Assembly (NCBI GenBank): GCA_963205115.1
Contig: CAUJHV010000078.1
Span: 49,453 to 113,452 of the forward strand
From: Pseudomonadota bacterium
GTDB taxonomy: Bacteria; Pseudomonadota; Gammaproteobacteria; Burkholderiales; Burkholderiaceae_C
DNA: 64,000 bases
Direction of reading: 5' to 3'
Part shown: positions 57,017 to 64,000 of the stretch, one piece after another
Numbering within the stretch: the stretch's first letter is position 1
Layout of the letters: each line of letters begins with the position of its first letter
Position numbers and translations under genes: made by a program
The notes under the pieces: model-generated
Told to the model about the DNA's origin: nothing
Databases searched by the model: none
Seen by the model: only the letters and a program-made list of their open reading frames with translations

Positions 57017-57535
57017 TCAGCCCTTCGCGCTGGCCGCCAGCTTGTCGGTGACGACTTTGTCCGCGCACAGCTCGAACAGGTAGCTCAAGCGCTCGAAGCT
57101 CAGCCACATCACAACGGCCGAGATCGTGGCCACGACGCCTATCCAAGTGGGCTTCACGAGGAACGCGGCGAGCAGTGCGTTGACGATCAGTCCGCGTGAG
57201 ATCCGATCGCGGGAACTCCTCATGGCCATCTCCTTGTAGAGCTCGGGAGCGAAGAGACCGATTCGAGCCTGTCTCTCTGTGCCGCTGACGGTGTCCTCAC
57301 CTTGGCCGGGCCTGTACCTCGAGAACACGCTTCTGCGTATCCAGTGCTTGGCCTGCCGCGTGATCGCAAACGCCACGATGTCGATTGCCATTCCGGCAAC
57401 GTAGAGCGCGAGTGCAAGAACCGGCAGCTTTGTCCCTGTCTCGAGAAGCTTTGGACCGACTTCGGTGTGGTACAGCACCAAGAGCGCAATCGCCCCGTTG
57501 ACAAGGTACTCGATCAGCAGACCCGGTATGGACAT
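57017..57535 (-). CDS. Membrane protein of unknown function (array-edge cassette gene)
   Basis: 172 aa from ATG 57535. Two hydrophobic segments near the N-terminus (LLIEYLVNGAIALLVLY, LPVLALALYVAGMAIDIVAFAI), a basic middle loop (HWIRRSVFSRYRPG), and two more near the C-terminus (LIVNALLAAFLV, WIGVVATISAVVMWL). Its start lies 35 bases from an attC-like core, as expected for an integron cassette gene. Function unknown. Confidence 0.55.
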   Translation of the reverse strand: MSIPGLLIEYLVNGAIALLVLYHTEVGPKLLETGTKLPVLALALYVAGMAIDIVAFAITRQAKHWIRRSVFSRYRPGQGEDTVSGTERQARIGLFAPELYKEMAMRSSRDRISRGLIVNALLAAFLVKPTWIGVVATISAVVMWLSFERLSYLFELCADKVVTDKLAASAKG

Positions 57536-57569
57536 GAGCAACTCGGTAGCAGGTAGATGGGAGTCTGAA

Positions 57570-57690
57570 GGCTAACGTGTGAAGTTAGGCTGTGCAGACG
57601 GTAGGTCTACTCGTGCGCTGGAAGGAAGACGGTCCGCCCCTGGAGGCGGGCGGGTTGGCTTGCCGTTGGCACTGCTTAGGTGAACGCGAA
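57570..57690 (-). other. attC-like recombination site 1, disrupted on one side
   Basis: Outer core GGCTAAC (57570-57576; GTTAGCC on the gene strand), then GTGAAGTTAGGCTGTGC, which pairs imperfectly with GGCACTGCTTAGGTGAACGCG (57668-57688). The other core is replaced by the IS110-type remnant. Layout and size fit an integron attC site. Confidence 0.55.
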
Positions 57691-57701
57691 TCCGAAAGCT
57701 C

Positions 57702-58257
57702 TTGGCTGTGCCCAGACAAGGCACTCGCAGCGTCTTGCGGGTGGCCTGCGCAGCCGTGGACAAGGGCAACACCGTTACCCCGCTGCTGCAATGGGCGCTG
57801 CAGGTGCAGGCGCGCAGCAACCACAACAAGGCGACCTGCGCGTTGGCCAACAACCTGGCGCGGATCTGCTTCGCGACGCTGCGTGACCACGCCGCGTATG
57901 ACGATGCGGCGACCGTTCAGCACAAGGTGCAGCGCCAGACGTTTGCGATGACGGCCTGACGAGCAATCGCTTCGCCGATCTCCTCTTCCGTACGACTTCT
58001 TAGCCACCACTTGCGATGGGTCTGAGCGACCATCGTGGCCAAGCGTGAGCCCTCCCACACCGCACGGCGCCGATAAGCTTTCCGGCAGCAACGCCTGCCA
58101 CTTGTAGCGTGTGACGCCGCGGTGATGCAGGTTCCATGTCGGCACGGGACGAACAAGATCCCACCACAGATGCCGGATATCCGACTGCAGGTGCTTCTCC
58201 CGACCGGCCTTCATCGGTCAGATCCTTGCCGTTGTGGGGAGAGTCCATATAGCAAGG
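57702..58257 (+). mobile_element. IS110/IS1111-type element, 3' remnant
   Basis: Plus-strand reading TRSVLRVACAAVDKGNTVTP, then KATCALANNLARICFATLRD up to a stop at 57959, is the C-terminal quarter of an IS110-family transposase. From about 57721 to 58264 the DNA repeats 62082-62616 at roughly 90% identity, including the right end GGGGAGAGTCCA and the adjoining GTTAGGC core. Confidence 0.75.
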
Positions 58258-58258
58258 G

Positions 58259-59260
58259 TTAGGCATCGCGGAGGCTGCGTAAGTCAAGACCCCGGTGCCG
58301 AGCCTCGCATAGGAAATCGCTCCACGGGATCATGAGTTCCTCCCACTGTTCAGGCGACGTTGACGGTCCGCCCTTCAGAAAGCGTGGAGTGAGCTCGTCA
58401 ACCGCTGCCTTTCCCCTGCGCAGAACTTCTTGATCGTCGAGCGGACGAAGATATGGATTCTCTCTGTATCGGAGTTCCCACATTTCTTGCCTCTTGATCT
58501 TGGCTCCGGGTCTCGGGTTCTCCGGAGCGCTCGATGACCTAGCCTGAAGATTGACAGGTGAAGTCGCGGACTGGAGGAAGATTGGATGCCCGCTGAAGTT
58601 GGCCCAAGCGACCTGAAGATAAGTCAGCAACTCATCGAACCAAGGAAATGCCTTTGCTTTGGCACTCTTGAGGTTTAGAAGTGGTAGTGTCTTGATGGCT
58701 GGACTGTGTTCGAGAAAGTGACTCTCGAATATGAGCCAAGAGAATGCGATAGGGCTGCGCACCGACCCATCGTCGTTCTTCCTGCGCAGAAGCATCGCCA
58801 GCCGATGTGCCACGACGTCGGGCGTGAAGATGTCGATTTCCTGATTCAACAGCACCAAAACACCTACGGAGTCCGGCAAGGAAAGCAAGCGCGCCGTGTT
58901 CTCGATCTGATCTTCTGCACTCCTGGCAGCCGCCTCTACTGAGCGCGTTGTTCGAAGAAAGATTCGATCATTGATCTCCTTGCCGTCCGGCAGGTGCGCA
59001 AGTACCTTGCTGAGTTCAACTTCGCCATAGAACAACGGGAAGTCATCGCGATCGCGATGAGTAGCCATTTCTACTTCGACTTTCGACGCGGTGTCGACCT
59101 CCAACGATTTGACTTCGATGATCACTCGTCGATCGAAGAGAAGGAAGTCTGCACGTCGTTCGCCCTTGTACTGCTCACCAGAGAGCAATTCGTCAAGGGA
59201 CTCTGCCCCGGGGATTCCGGACAGGAAGTGCAGGAATCTGCGCTCAAGGGCAGAGGACAT
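58259..59260 (-). CDS. PD-(D/E)XK-like nuclease cassette gene
   Basis: 333 aa. Residues 30-60 contain RADFLLFDRRVIIEVKSL, a D-x(n)-E-x-K arrangement typical of restriction-endonuclease-like folds, after a short helix (FLHFLSGIPGAESLDELL). The rest is mixed and unrecognised, with a low-complexity S/P/A linker near 250. Its TAA stop lies inside the core GTTAGGC (58258-58264), exactly the layout of integron cassettes. A defence or DNA-processing role is inferred. Confidence 0.6.
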   Translation of the reverse strand: MSSALERRFLHFLSGIPGAESLDELLSGEQYKGERRADFLLFDRRVIIEVKSLEVDTASKVEVEMATHRDRDDFPLFYGEVELSKVLAHLPDGKEINDRIFLRTTRSVEAAARSAEDQIENTARLLSLPDSVGVLVLLNQEIDIFTPDVVAHRLAMLLRRKNDDGSVRSPIAFSWLIFESHFLEHSPAIKTLPLLNLKSAKAKAFPWFDELLTYLQVAWANFSGHPIFLQSATSPVNLQARSSSAPENPRPGAKIKRQEMWELRYRENPYLRPLDDQEVLRRGKAAVDELTPRFLKGGPSTSPEQWEELMIPWSDFLCEARHRGLDLRSLRDA

Positions 59261-59261
59261 G

Positions 59262-59403
59262 GAGTTTGCGAAGCTTTACGTAGAGCTCAGCCGCGCGCGG
59301 AGGCGTGGCGGCATGAGCGGCTGGCACAAGATGGGCGAAGCCCATTGCCAGCCACGAGTGGCGGCACGCCGTAGCGCGTCGACTTCAGCGCCATGTTGGG
59401 CCT
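59262..59403 (-). other. attC-like recombination site 2
   Basis: On the gene strand it starts GCCCAACATGGCGCTGAAGT just after the stop of the zinc-ribbon gene and ends GCGGCTGAGCTCTACGTAAAGC next to the nuclease start, with GC-rich imperfect pairing between the ends (about 140 bases). The right core GTAAAGC is degenerate. Confidence 0.5.
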
Positions 59404-59409
59404 TATGCG

Positions 59410-59844
59410 CTACGCCTCGGACCGAACCTGTTTCCCGCAGTGCTTGCAGACCTTGGCCCTAGCGAGGATTCGTTCAGCACAGTACGGGCACTCAACCTCA
59501 TCCCGACCGAGAGCGGACGGCGCAGGCGCGAGGGTCGGTTTGGCAGCACTTGCTGGTACTAGGGCCGTTGCTCTGCAGAGGGGACAAACGGTTGGAGGCC
59601 CGGCCCTGCGCCAGATGGAGTAGATGACGCCTGGGACGATGTAGAAGAGGTACAAGACCACTTCAATCCAGCCGCTGCCTTTCCTGAGCGCGTGCGGCGC
59701 ATAGTTGTGGCAGGCATTGCAGTAATACTTGGCTTTGCCCTCTGGATTCGAGGCGCACAACGGACATAGGTACTTGCCCTTTACCTCTGTGAGCGAAGCG
59801 AACTTCACAGCACCGCATGAGTCGCAAGTGGTCTTTAGGCCCAA
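59410..59844 (-). CDS. Zinc-ribbon membrane-anchored protein (cassette gene)
   Basis: 144 aa. Three zinc-ribbon-like CxxC pairs: CDSCG with CPLCA, CNACH with CPLCR, and a C-terminal CPYCAERI...CKHCGKQ. Between the second pair is one hydrophobic segment (WIEVVLYLFYIVPGVIYSIW). It is probably a membrane-tethered metal-binding adaptor; function unknown. The stop lies next to the GTTGGGC core of attC-like site 2. Confidence 0.6.
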   Translation of the reverse strand: MGLKTTCDSCGAVKFASLTEVKGKYLCPLCASNPEGKAKYYCNACHNYAPHALRKGSGWIEVVLYLFYIVPGVIYSIWRRAGPPTVCPLCRATALVPASAAKPTLAPAPSALGRDEVECPYCAERILARAKVCKHCGKQVRSEA

Positions 59845-59929
59845 TTGGTGACCTCCTTCTTGAGTTCAAAGTATTCTGGCTTGAGCATGGCGTGGAACGC
59901 TAGCGGCAGCGGCGACGATTTCATATGAG

Positions 59930-60055
59930 GCCGAACGTGTGAGCGTAGCGTCAACAATCGGGAAGGCGCTTGGGCCGCGATGCGGATGACGACACTGGCC
60001 GCCTCGCGGCCCAAGTTCCTTTCCGATTGGTGTTCTCTCGAGATAAGGGTTAGGC
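59930..60055 (-). other. attC-like recombination site 3 (long inverted repeat)
   Basis: On the gene strand GCCTAACCCTTATCTCGAGA begins at the DUF2971 stop; the arms CAATCGGAAAG-CTTGGGCCGCGA and TCGCGGCCCAAG-CTTCCCGATTG then fold on each other. The distal core (GTTGACG) is poor. The remaining 85 bases to the next gene show no other feature. Confidence 0.5.
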
Positions 60056-60056
60056 G

Positions 60057-60992
60057 TCAGTTCTTCTTGGTGCCATTGCTGATGGCTTCCATCCCCTGAA
60101 TGTAGGAGCCCAGCAGTCCATACTGCGCCAGCATGCGAAAGGGATTGCGCGTGGCTGCCTCGCGCGCATGGTTCTCGCTGATCTGACACCATGAGCACTC
60201 CTCGGTATCAGCAGCGAGTGGTTCCTTGCATGAACCGCAGTGCTGCGCGCACTGTTCAAGTTGTGAACCATCAAACGCGTACGGTACACCGGACTCGTCG
60301 ACGAAGTACGGATTTGCGGAGGATCGTCCAATGCGCATCTCTAGATAGCGACAGTCCAACTGAACACTCTGCGCCCGGACTAGTGTCTTAGTGGCCTTGG
60401 TGGCGCGTGGACCGACGACCAGTGCGCTCACGCAACTCTTAGGAACGTCCGCTAGCAGCAGATCCCCGGTCTGCCGAACCTCGGTTTGGCGGACGATCAT
60501 GCGACGTTCGAGCTCGTAGGACCAACTCGTGGTCTTAGTGAAGTAGGCTGCGCTGAACACGCCCTTGTTCAGAAGATAGACGTAGCGAGGCTTTCCAATC
60601 TGGTGCGCGCGATGCAGCATGTCTGACAGCCCTTCATGCGGAGTGTCTTGGTAGTTAACGTCACCAAAACTGCTATCAGGAAACGCAGCAGCAAGTTCAT
60701 CTTCGGCTAGTTCAACGACGACTCCTTCGGAGTTCTGCGCGTAGTGAGCCCACATAGGGATGATTGCCGGGGACCGTGAGAAGCACGTCGTAGGCAACTG
60801 TGGCAACTTGCCGATTGCATCCTGATAGAACGCCAGCGCATCCGGCTCTTCATTGAAGTCGATCGTTAGGAAGAGTTCGTACGGATCGTTGAAGTCCCTC
60901 GGCAGTGAGCACTTGAACGTGATCATGTCCGGACCGGAGAAGACCTTGTCCAGGTAGCTAGGACCAACGTACTTGTACAGAAGCTTCGTCAT
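60057..60992 (-). CDS. DUF2971 protein with C-terminal zinc ribbon (cassette gene)
   Basis: 311 aa. The DUF2971 pattern is present: LLYKYVGPSYLDKVFSG, ITFKCSLPRDFNDPYE, CFSRSPAIIPMWAHYAQNSEG and the late YELERRMIVRQ. A C-terminal zinc ribbon CGSCKEPL...CSWCQ follows. DUF2971 is frequent in genomic islands and integron cassettes; its function is unproven. Its start is 23 bases from a GTTAGTC core and its stop touches GCCTAAC, so both cassette boundaries are present. Confidence 0.75.
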   Translation of the reverse strand: MTKLLYKYVGPSYLDKVFSGPDMITFKCSLPRDFNDPYELFLTIDFNEEPDALAFYQDAIGKLPQLPTTCFSRSPAIIPMWAHYAQNSEGVVVELAEDELAAAFPDSSFGDVNYQDTPHEGLSDMLHRAHQIGKPRYVYLLNKGVFSAAYFTKTTSWSYELERRMIVRQTEVRQTGDLLLADVPKSCVSALVVGPRATKATKTLVRAQSVQLDCRYLEMRIGRSSANPYFVDESGVPYAFDGSQLEQCAQHCGSCKEPLAADTEECSWCQISENHAREAATRNPFRMLAQYGLLGSYIQGMEAISNGTKKN

Positions 60993-61014
60993 GGGATGGA
61001 CGGCGGAGTGTGAC

Positions 61015-61140
61015 GACTAACGGTCGAGCTAAGCTGGCGACAATGGTATTGCGCGCCGGAGGGCAGGCGCAAAGTGGGGCGAAGCCCCAGCGCCTGATGG
61101 CCAGCGTGACACGCCGTTGGTGCTCTGCCTGAGTGATGGG
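61015..61140 (-). other. attC-like recombination site 4, split by an IS
   Basis: GACTAAC (61015-61021) with CGAGCTAAGCTGGC forms one end; the other end of the same site, GCGTTAGGC (62608-62616), lies beyond the IS. The IS therefore sits near one core of the site. Confidence 0.6.
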
Positions 61141-61141
61141 A

Positions 61142-62602
61142 TGGACTCCCCCGTTTTCCGCACCCGGCGCAATATCCGCCCGCTGGTCTTCCTGGGTAGG
61201 GGGATCAGGTTGGTAAACGAGAGGAGTCCGACATGAATACTACGACCGTTGCCGTCGACTTGGCCAAGCATGTCATTCAACTGGCCGTCGCCAATTCCCA
61301 CTTGCAGATCACCGATACGCAGCGCCTGACGCGGTCTCAGTTCGAGCACTGGTTTGCCAATCGCCAGGTCGATCTGGTTGTCATGGAAGCCTGCGGCTCG
61401 GCGCACTTCTGGGCGCGCTGGCTCAATGGCTTGGGTATCGAAGTGCGGCTGCTGCCGGCGCAGTATGTTCGCGCTTAAGTACGACGCAACAAGACGGACG
61501 CTGCTGGTGCCGCCGCGCTGATCGAAGCCGCCCGCGCCTGCGACCTGCGCCAGGTGCGCATCAAGTCCGTCGAACAATAGGCTTTCCACGGATTGCACCG
61601 CATCCGCGCGCTGTGGATGAGCGCGCGCACCAGCCGCATCAATGCCTTGCAGGGGTTCTGTCGCGAGTCCGGTATCGCGATCCCGCAGGGTGCGCGCACC
61701 GGGATCGAGGTGCTCGGTCGCGTGCTGGCCGACACGCGCTCCGCCGTTCCGGACCTGATCCGCCACAGCGACCACAGGCTTCTTGGGGAGGTTCGCTTGC
61801 TCGAAGCCCGCATCGCGCAAGTTGAGCGCGAGCTCACCCAGGCCGCACGCCGCAGCCCCGCTTGCACTTTGCTGCTGACCGTGCCGGGCATCGGTTTGCT
61901 CACAGCCACAGCGATGGTCGCGGCCACCTCGGGTGACGTCACGCACTTCAAGGATGCTCGCCACTTTTCCAGCTGGTTCGGCATCACGCCGCGCGAGCAC
62001 AGTTCGGGCAACACGCGGCACCTGGGCCACATCTCCAAGAAGGGTGACCGGTACCTGCGCATGCTGCTCACACATGGCGCTCGCAGCGTCTTGCGGGCGG
62101 CCAGCGCAGCCGTGGACAAGGGCAAGACCGTTACCCCGCTGCGGCAATAGGCGCTGCAGGTGCAGGCGCGCAACAACCACAACAAGGCGACCTGCGCGCT
62201 GGCCAACAAGCTGGCGCAGATCTGCTTCGCGACGCTGCGTGACCACGCCGCGTATGACGATGCCGCGCCCGTACAGCACAAGGTGCAGCGCCGGACGTTC
62301 GCGATGCCGGCCTGACGAGCAATCGCTTCGCCGATCTCCTCTTTCGTACGACTTCAAAGCCACCACTTGCGATGGGTCTGATCGACCATCATGGCCAAGC
62401 GGGAGCCCTCCCACACCGCACGACGCCGATAACCCTTCCGGCAGCTTCGCCTGCCACTTGTAGCGTGTGGCGCCGCGGTGATGCAGATACCATGTCGGCA
62501 CGGGACGAACACGATCCCACCACTGATGCCGGATATACGACTGCAGGTGCTTCTCCCGACCGGCCTTCATCGGTCAGATCCTTGCCGTTGTGGGGGAGTC
62601 CA
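61142..62602 (+). mobile_element. IS110/IS1111-attC-type insertion sequence
   Basis: Inverted ends TGGACTCCCCC (61142-61152) and GGGGGAGTCCA (62592-62602), total 1461 bases, inserted inside an attC-like site. It encodes one IS110-type transposase (61233-62315). After the transposase the 3' part (62316-62602) has no gene. The same 3' part occurs as a diverged copy at 57960-58257. Confidence 0.78.
61233..62315 (+). pseudogene. IS110-family transposase with three nonsense codons
   Basis: One continuous 361-codon frame: DEDD-type N-terminus NTTTVAVDLAKHVIQLAVA, later LLTVPGIGLLTATAMVAATS and FSSWFGITPREHSSGNTRH, and C-terminal RNNHNKATCALANKLAQICF. It is broken by TAA at 61476, TAG at 61578 and TAG at 62148 (the last where the sister copy has a Trp codon), with no frameshift. 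It appears inactivated by point mutation, fairly recently. Confidence 0.8.
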
Positions 62603-62617
62603 CATAAGCGTTAGGCG

Positions 62618-63709
62618 TCACCTTGCGGACTTGAGCTTTCGCAGTACTCCCAGATACGTCTCTGTATTGCCGCGGTTGTCCCATGTCGCAGTGATGTGCT
62701 CACGAAGTGCTGGGACGTCCTTCTCCAGGGTGGTTCGCCACAGGTTGGGGCTGTATGCAAGCACCCGGAGGACATTGTCAACGTCGAAAACTCGATCAGT
62801 GCCTTCGGCGTGAACCAAAGCTACAGGCTTGTCATGTGCGAGGCGCATACCCAACTCAAAGAGAACGTTCGGGTTGTGCTCTGTCAGGTCGCAAAGTGCG
62901 AGATCAGCATCTAGAACTTCGTTCACGATTGTGGCGTGAATGATTTCGGTTCCTTGACGATTTGCGGTGCGAACTTCAAACCCGGCTTCGGTAGCCGCAG
63001 GAATAAGTAGGCTATTGAGAACCTCCGTGAAGAATCCTTTCGAGTGCTGCTCACTCCGTTCTGTAAACGGGATGATGACGAAACACACCTTTCCAGTGCT
63101 CCTCTTGGGTTGGCCAATCGTGAGTGCAGCTGAGGTTTCGCGCCTAGTTGTTGAATCGGACTCCGGGCCCGTCGCCGCTGCCGAGTAATCCTGCAGCTTC
63201 AGGAACTCAGCGTTTTCACGGAACATTCGGGAGAACTCGTCATGCAGCGCTTCAGGTAGCCCGAACTGCGTGGTCAATGTGTTCCCGAGGTACTTGAGCT
63301 CAGGAAGTTGGCTTCCCTTGTAGTGTTCAAGGACCCGCTTGAACACGTCTACCGATAGGAATGCCTCTTTGCGAAGCCGCTCTTCTTCTTGTTCCGAGGC
63401 CGCATAGGCCAGCTGACGGCCAAAATCGGTGAGGGCGATTCCTTCCGATCGAATCGTCCCGGTTGTGAGACCGAACTGTGCTGCCGCGGATAGCAGATAG
63501 ACGAAGTCGTTGGTGTTGGCCCCAACTCCGCAGTACTCGGCGACCAGCTTTGGGTCCAAGGCATTGCCGCCGTTCTTTTCTTTGACGGCAGCAATCACGG
63601 CTAGGCACCGCTCCAAAGCAACACGGGGAAAAGGACGACGCAGCTTCTGGATCTTCGGCGTCGTTGTCTTGGCGCGATTGGAAGGGGCTTTTGGTTTACG
63701 CGCGGCCAT
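62618..63709 (-). CDS. Nucleoside-deoxyribosyltransferase/TIR-like effector (cassette gene)
   Basis: 363 aa. A basic N-terminal tail (MAARKPKAPSNRAKTTTPK) and a winged-helix-like region (GANTNDFVYLLSAAAQFGL, EGIALTDFGRQLA) are followed, from about residue 205, by VCFVIIPFTERSEQHSKGFF, ATIVNEVLDADLALCDLTEH, NPNVLFELGMRLAHDKPVAL. That last block is the signature of nucleoside 2-deoxyribosyltransferase/TIR-like effectors found in anti-phage systems. Cassette boundaries: stop beside GTTAGGC, start 35 bases from GCCTAAC. Confidence 0.65.
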   Translation of the reverse strand: MAARKPKAPSNRAKTTTPKIQKLRRPFPRVALERCLAVIAAVKEKNGGNALDPKLVAEYCGVGANTNDFVYLLSAAAQFGLTTGTIRSEGIALTDFGRQLAYAASEQEEERLRKEAFLSVDVFKRVLEHYKGSQLPELKYLGNTLTTQFGLPEALHDEFSRMFRENAEFLKLQDYSAAATGPESDSTTRRETSAALTIGQPKRSTGKVCFVIIPFTERSEQHSKGFFTEVLNSLLIPAATEAGFEVRTANRQGTEIIHATIVNEVLDADLALCDLTEHNPNVLFELGMRLAHDKPVALVHAEGTDRVFDVDNVLRVLAYSPNLWRTTLEKDVPALREHITATWDNRGNTETYLGVLRKLKSAR

Positions 63710-63743
63710 GATTGGTTCGAACTCTCTGAGTGTTGATTGTGAC

Positions 63744-63866
63744 GCCTAACGTTCGAGCTAAGCTGCCCGCGGAGGCGGGCGTTGTAAGCCCGGTTCGAGA
63801 GAATGTACAGAGTACCTCGGACCGGGCTTACGACGCCTGCCGTAGCGGGTCAGCTTGAGCGAATAC
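63744..63866 (-). other. attC-like recombination site 5, disrupted by an IS
   Basis: GCCTAAC (63744-63750) followed by GTTCGAGCTAAGCTGCCCGC; this pairs with GCGGGTCAGCTTGAGCGAA (63845-63863). The inner arms TAAGCCCGGTTCGAG and CTCGGACCGGGCTTACGACG also pair. The distal core is missing where the next IS begins. The clearest attC fold in the window. Confidence 0.65.
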
Positions 63867-63869
63867 GAA

Positions 63870-64000
63870 GGGACTTCCCCAGTCCAGCAACGGTATCGAT
63901 GTACCAAGATTGACTCGCGGAAGTTCAATCTATTCGGAAAGGGGAAGTCATGTCGGAGATTACACGAGCGCTCGTTGCGCGGGTAGGGGTGGATCTGTCC
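63870..64000 (+). mobile_element. Second IS110/IS1111-type element, 5' end (runs off the window)
   Basis: Left end GGGACTTCCCC (63870-63880), similar to the TGGACTCCCCC end of the IS at 61142, adjoining attC-like site 5. The leader (63881-63949) has no gene, and a transposase starts at 63950. Confidence 0.65.
63950..64000 (+). CDS. IS110-family transposase, N-terminal 17 residues
   Basis: Starts MSEITRALVARVGVDLS after a GGGGAAG ribosome-binding site; the V-G-V-D-L-S strand is the beginning of the IS110 DEDD catalytic domain (first Asp). Cut by the window end, so its integrity cannot be judged. Confidence 0.7.
   Translation, partial: MSEITRALVARVGVDLS

Overview
The window is high-GC DNA with dense, operonic, strongly third-position-GC-biased genes. 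LexA-controlled SOS sites, an RpoH-type heat-shock promoter, Burkholderiales-type phosphonate genes and a Bug-type solute-binding protein all point to a beta-proteobacterium of the order Burkholderiales (Comamonadaceae-like). No rRNA, tRNA or CRISPR array was recognised.

Layout. 0-11 kb is housekeeping and stress: a RES-domain toxin-like protein, an FAD mono-oxygenase with its DUF2783 partner, a membrane acyltransferase, a tandem Hsp20 pair behind an RpoH-type promoter, rlmB, a two-gene chromate transporter, a related pair of small unknown proteins, lexA with two tandem LexA boxes, and an asparaginase. 11-19 kb holds an ECF sigma factor and RskA-type anti-sigma factor followed by exported proteins (DUF4331, a small lipoprotein, a TPR protein, a HupE/UreJ membrane protein, DUF3455). 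The DUF4331 and DUF3455 units are preceded by the same 34-base promoter-like motif, so this looks like a local ECF regulon. 19-20 kb is an ohrR-ohr peroxide module.

20-38 kb is a complete 2-aminoethylphosphonate (AEP) utilisation island: transporter phnSTU, transaminase phnW, a PLP lyase resembling PbfA, phosphonoacetaldehyde dehydrogenase phnY, phosphonoacetate hydrolase phnA, regulator phnR, a DMT permease, a Na/Pi transporter, a 2-hydroxyacid dehydrogenase and a dimethylglycine-dehydrogenase-like FAD/GcvT enzyme. Three copies of the 14-base sequence GATTGTCAACAATC sit in exactly the promoter regions that would control the island and are probably PhnR operators. It runs directly into a second pathway (38-45 kb): glutamine-synthetase-like ligase, Fe-alcohol dehydrogenase, class-I-amidotransferase-like hydrolase and aldehyde dehydrogenase, the set expected for gamma-glutamylated ethanolamine degradation, with a TIR-domain protein gene in the middle.

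45-54.6 kb: a Bug solute-binding protein; a sensory operon (PhnD-like binding protein, hybrid histidine kinase, REC-GGDEF-EAL protein); a lipoprotein; phhB; and an acetylpolyamine amidohydrolase. From 54.6 kb the DNA becomes mosaic. A lower-GC PL7 alginate-lyase-like gene lies between two oppositely oriented IS5-type transposase tails. From 57.5 kb to the end, minus-strand single-gene units (membrane protein, PD-(D/E)XK-like nuclease, zinc-ribbon protein, DUF2971 protein, deoxyribosyltransferase/TIR-like effector) are separated by attC-like recombination sites, three of which are occupied by same-orientation IS110/IS1111-type elements. I read this as an integron cassette array without a visible integrase, targeted by IS1111-attC elements; it may carry defence genes.
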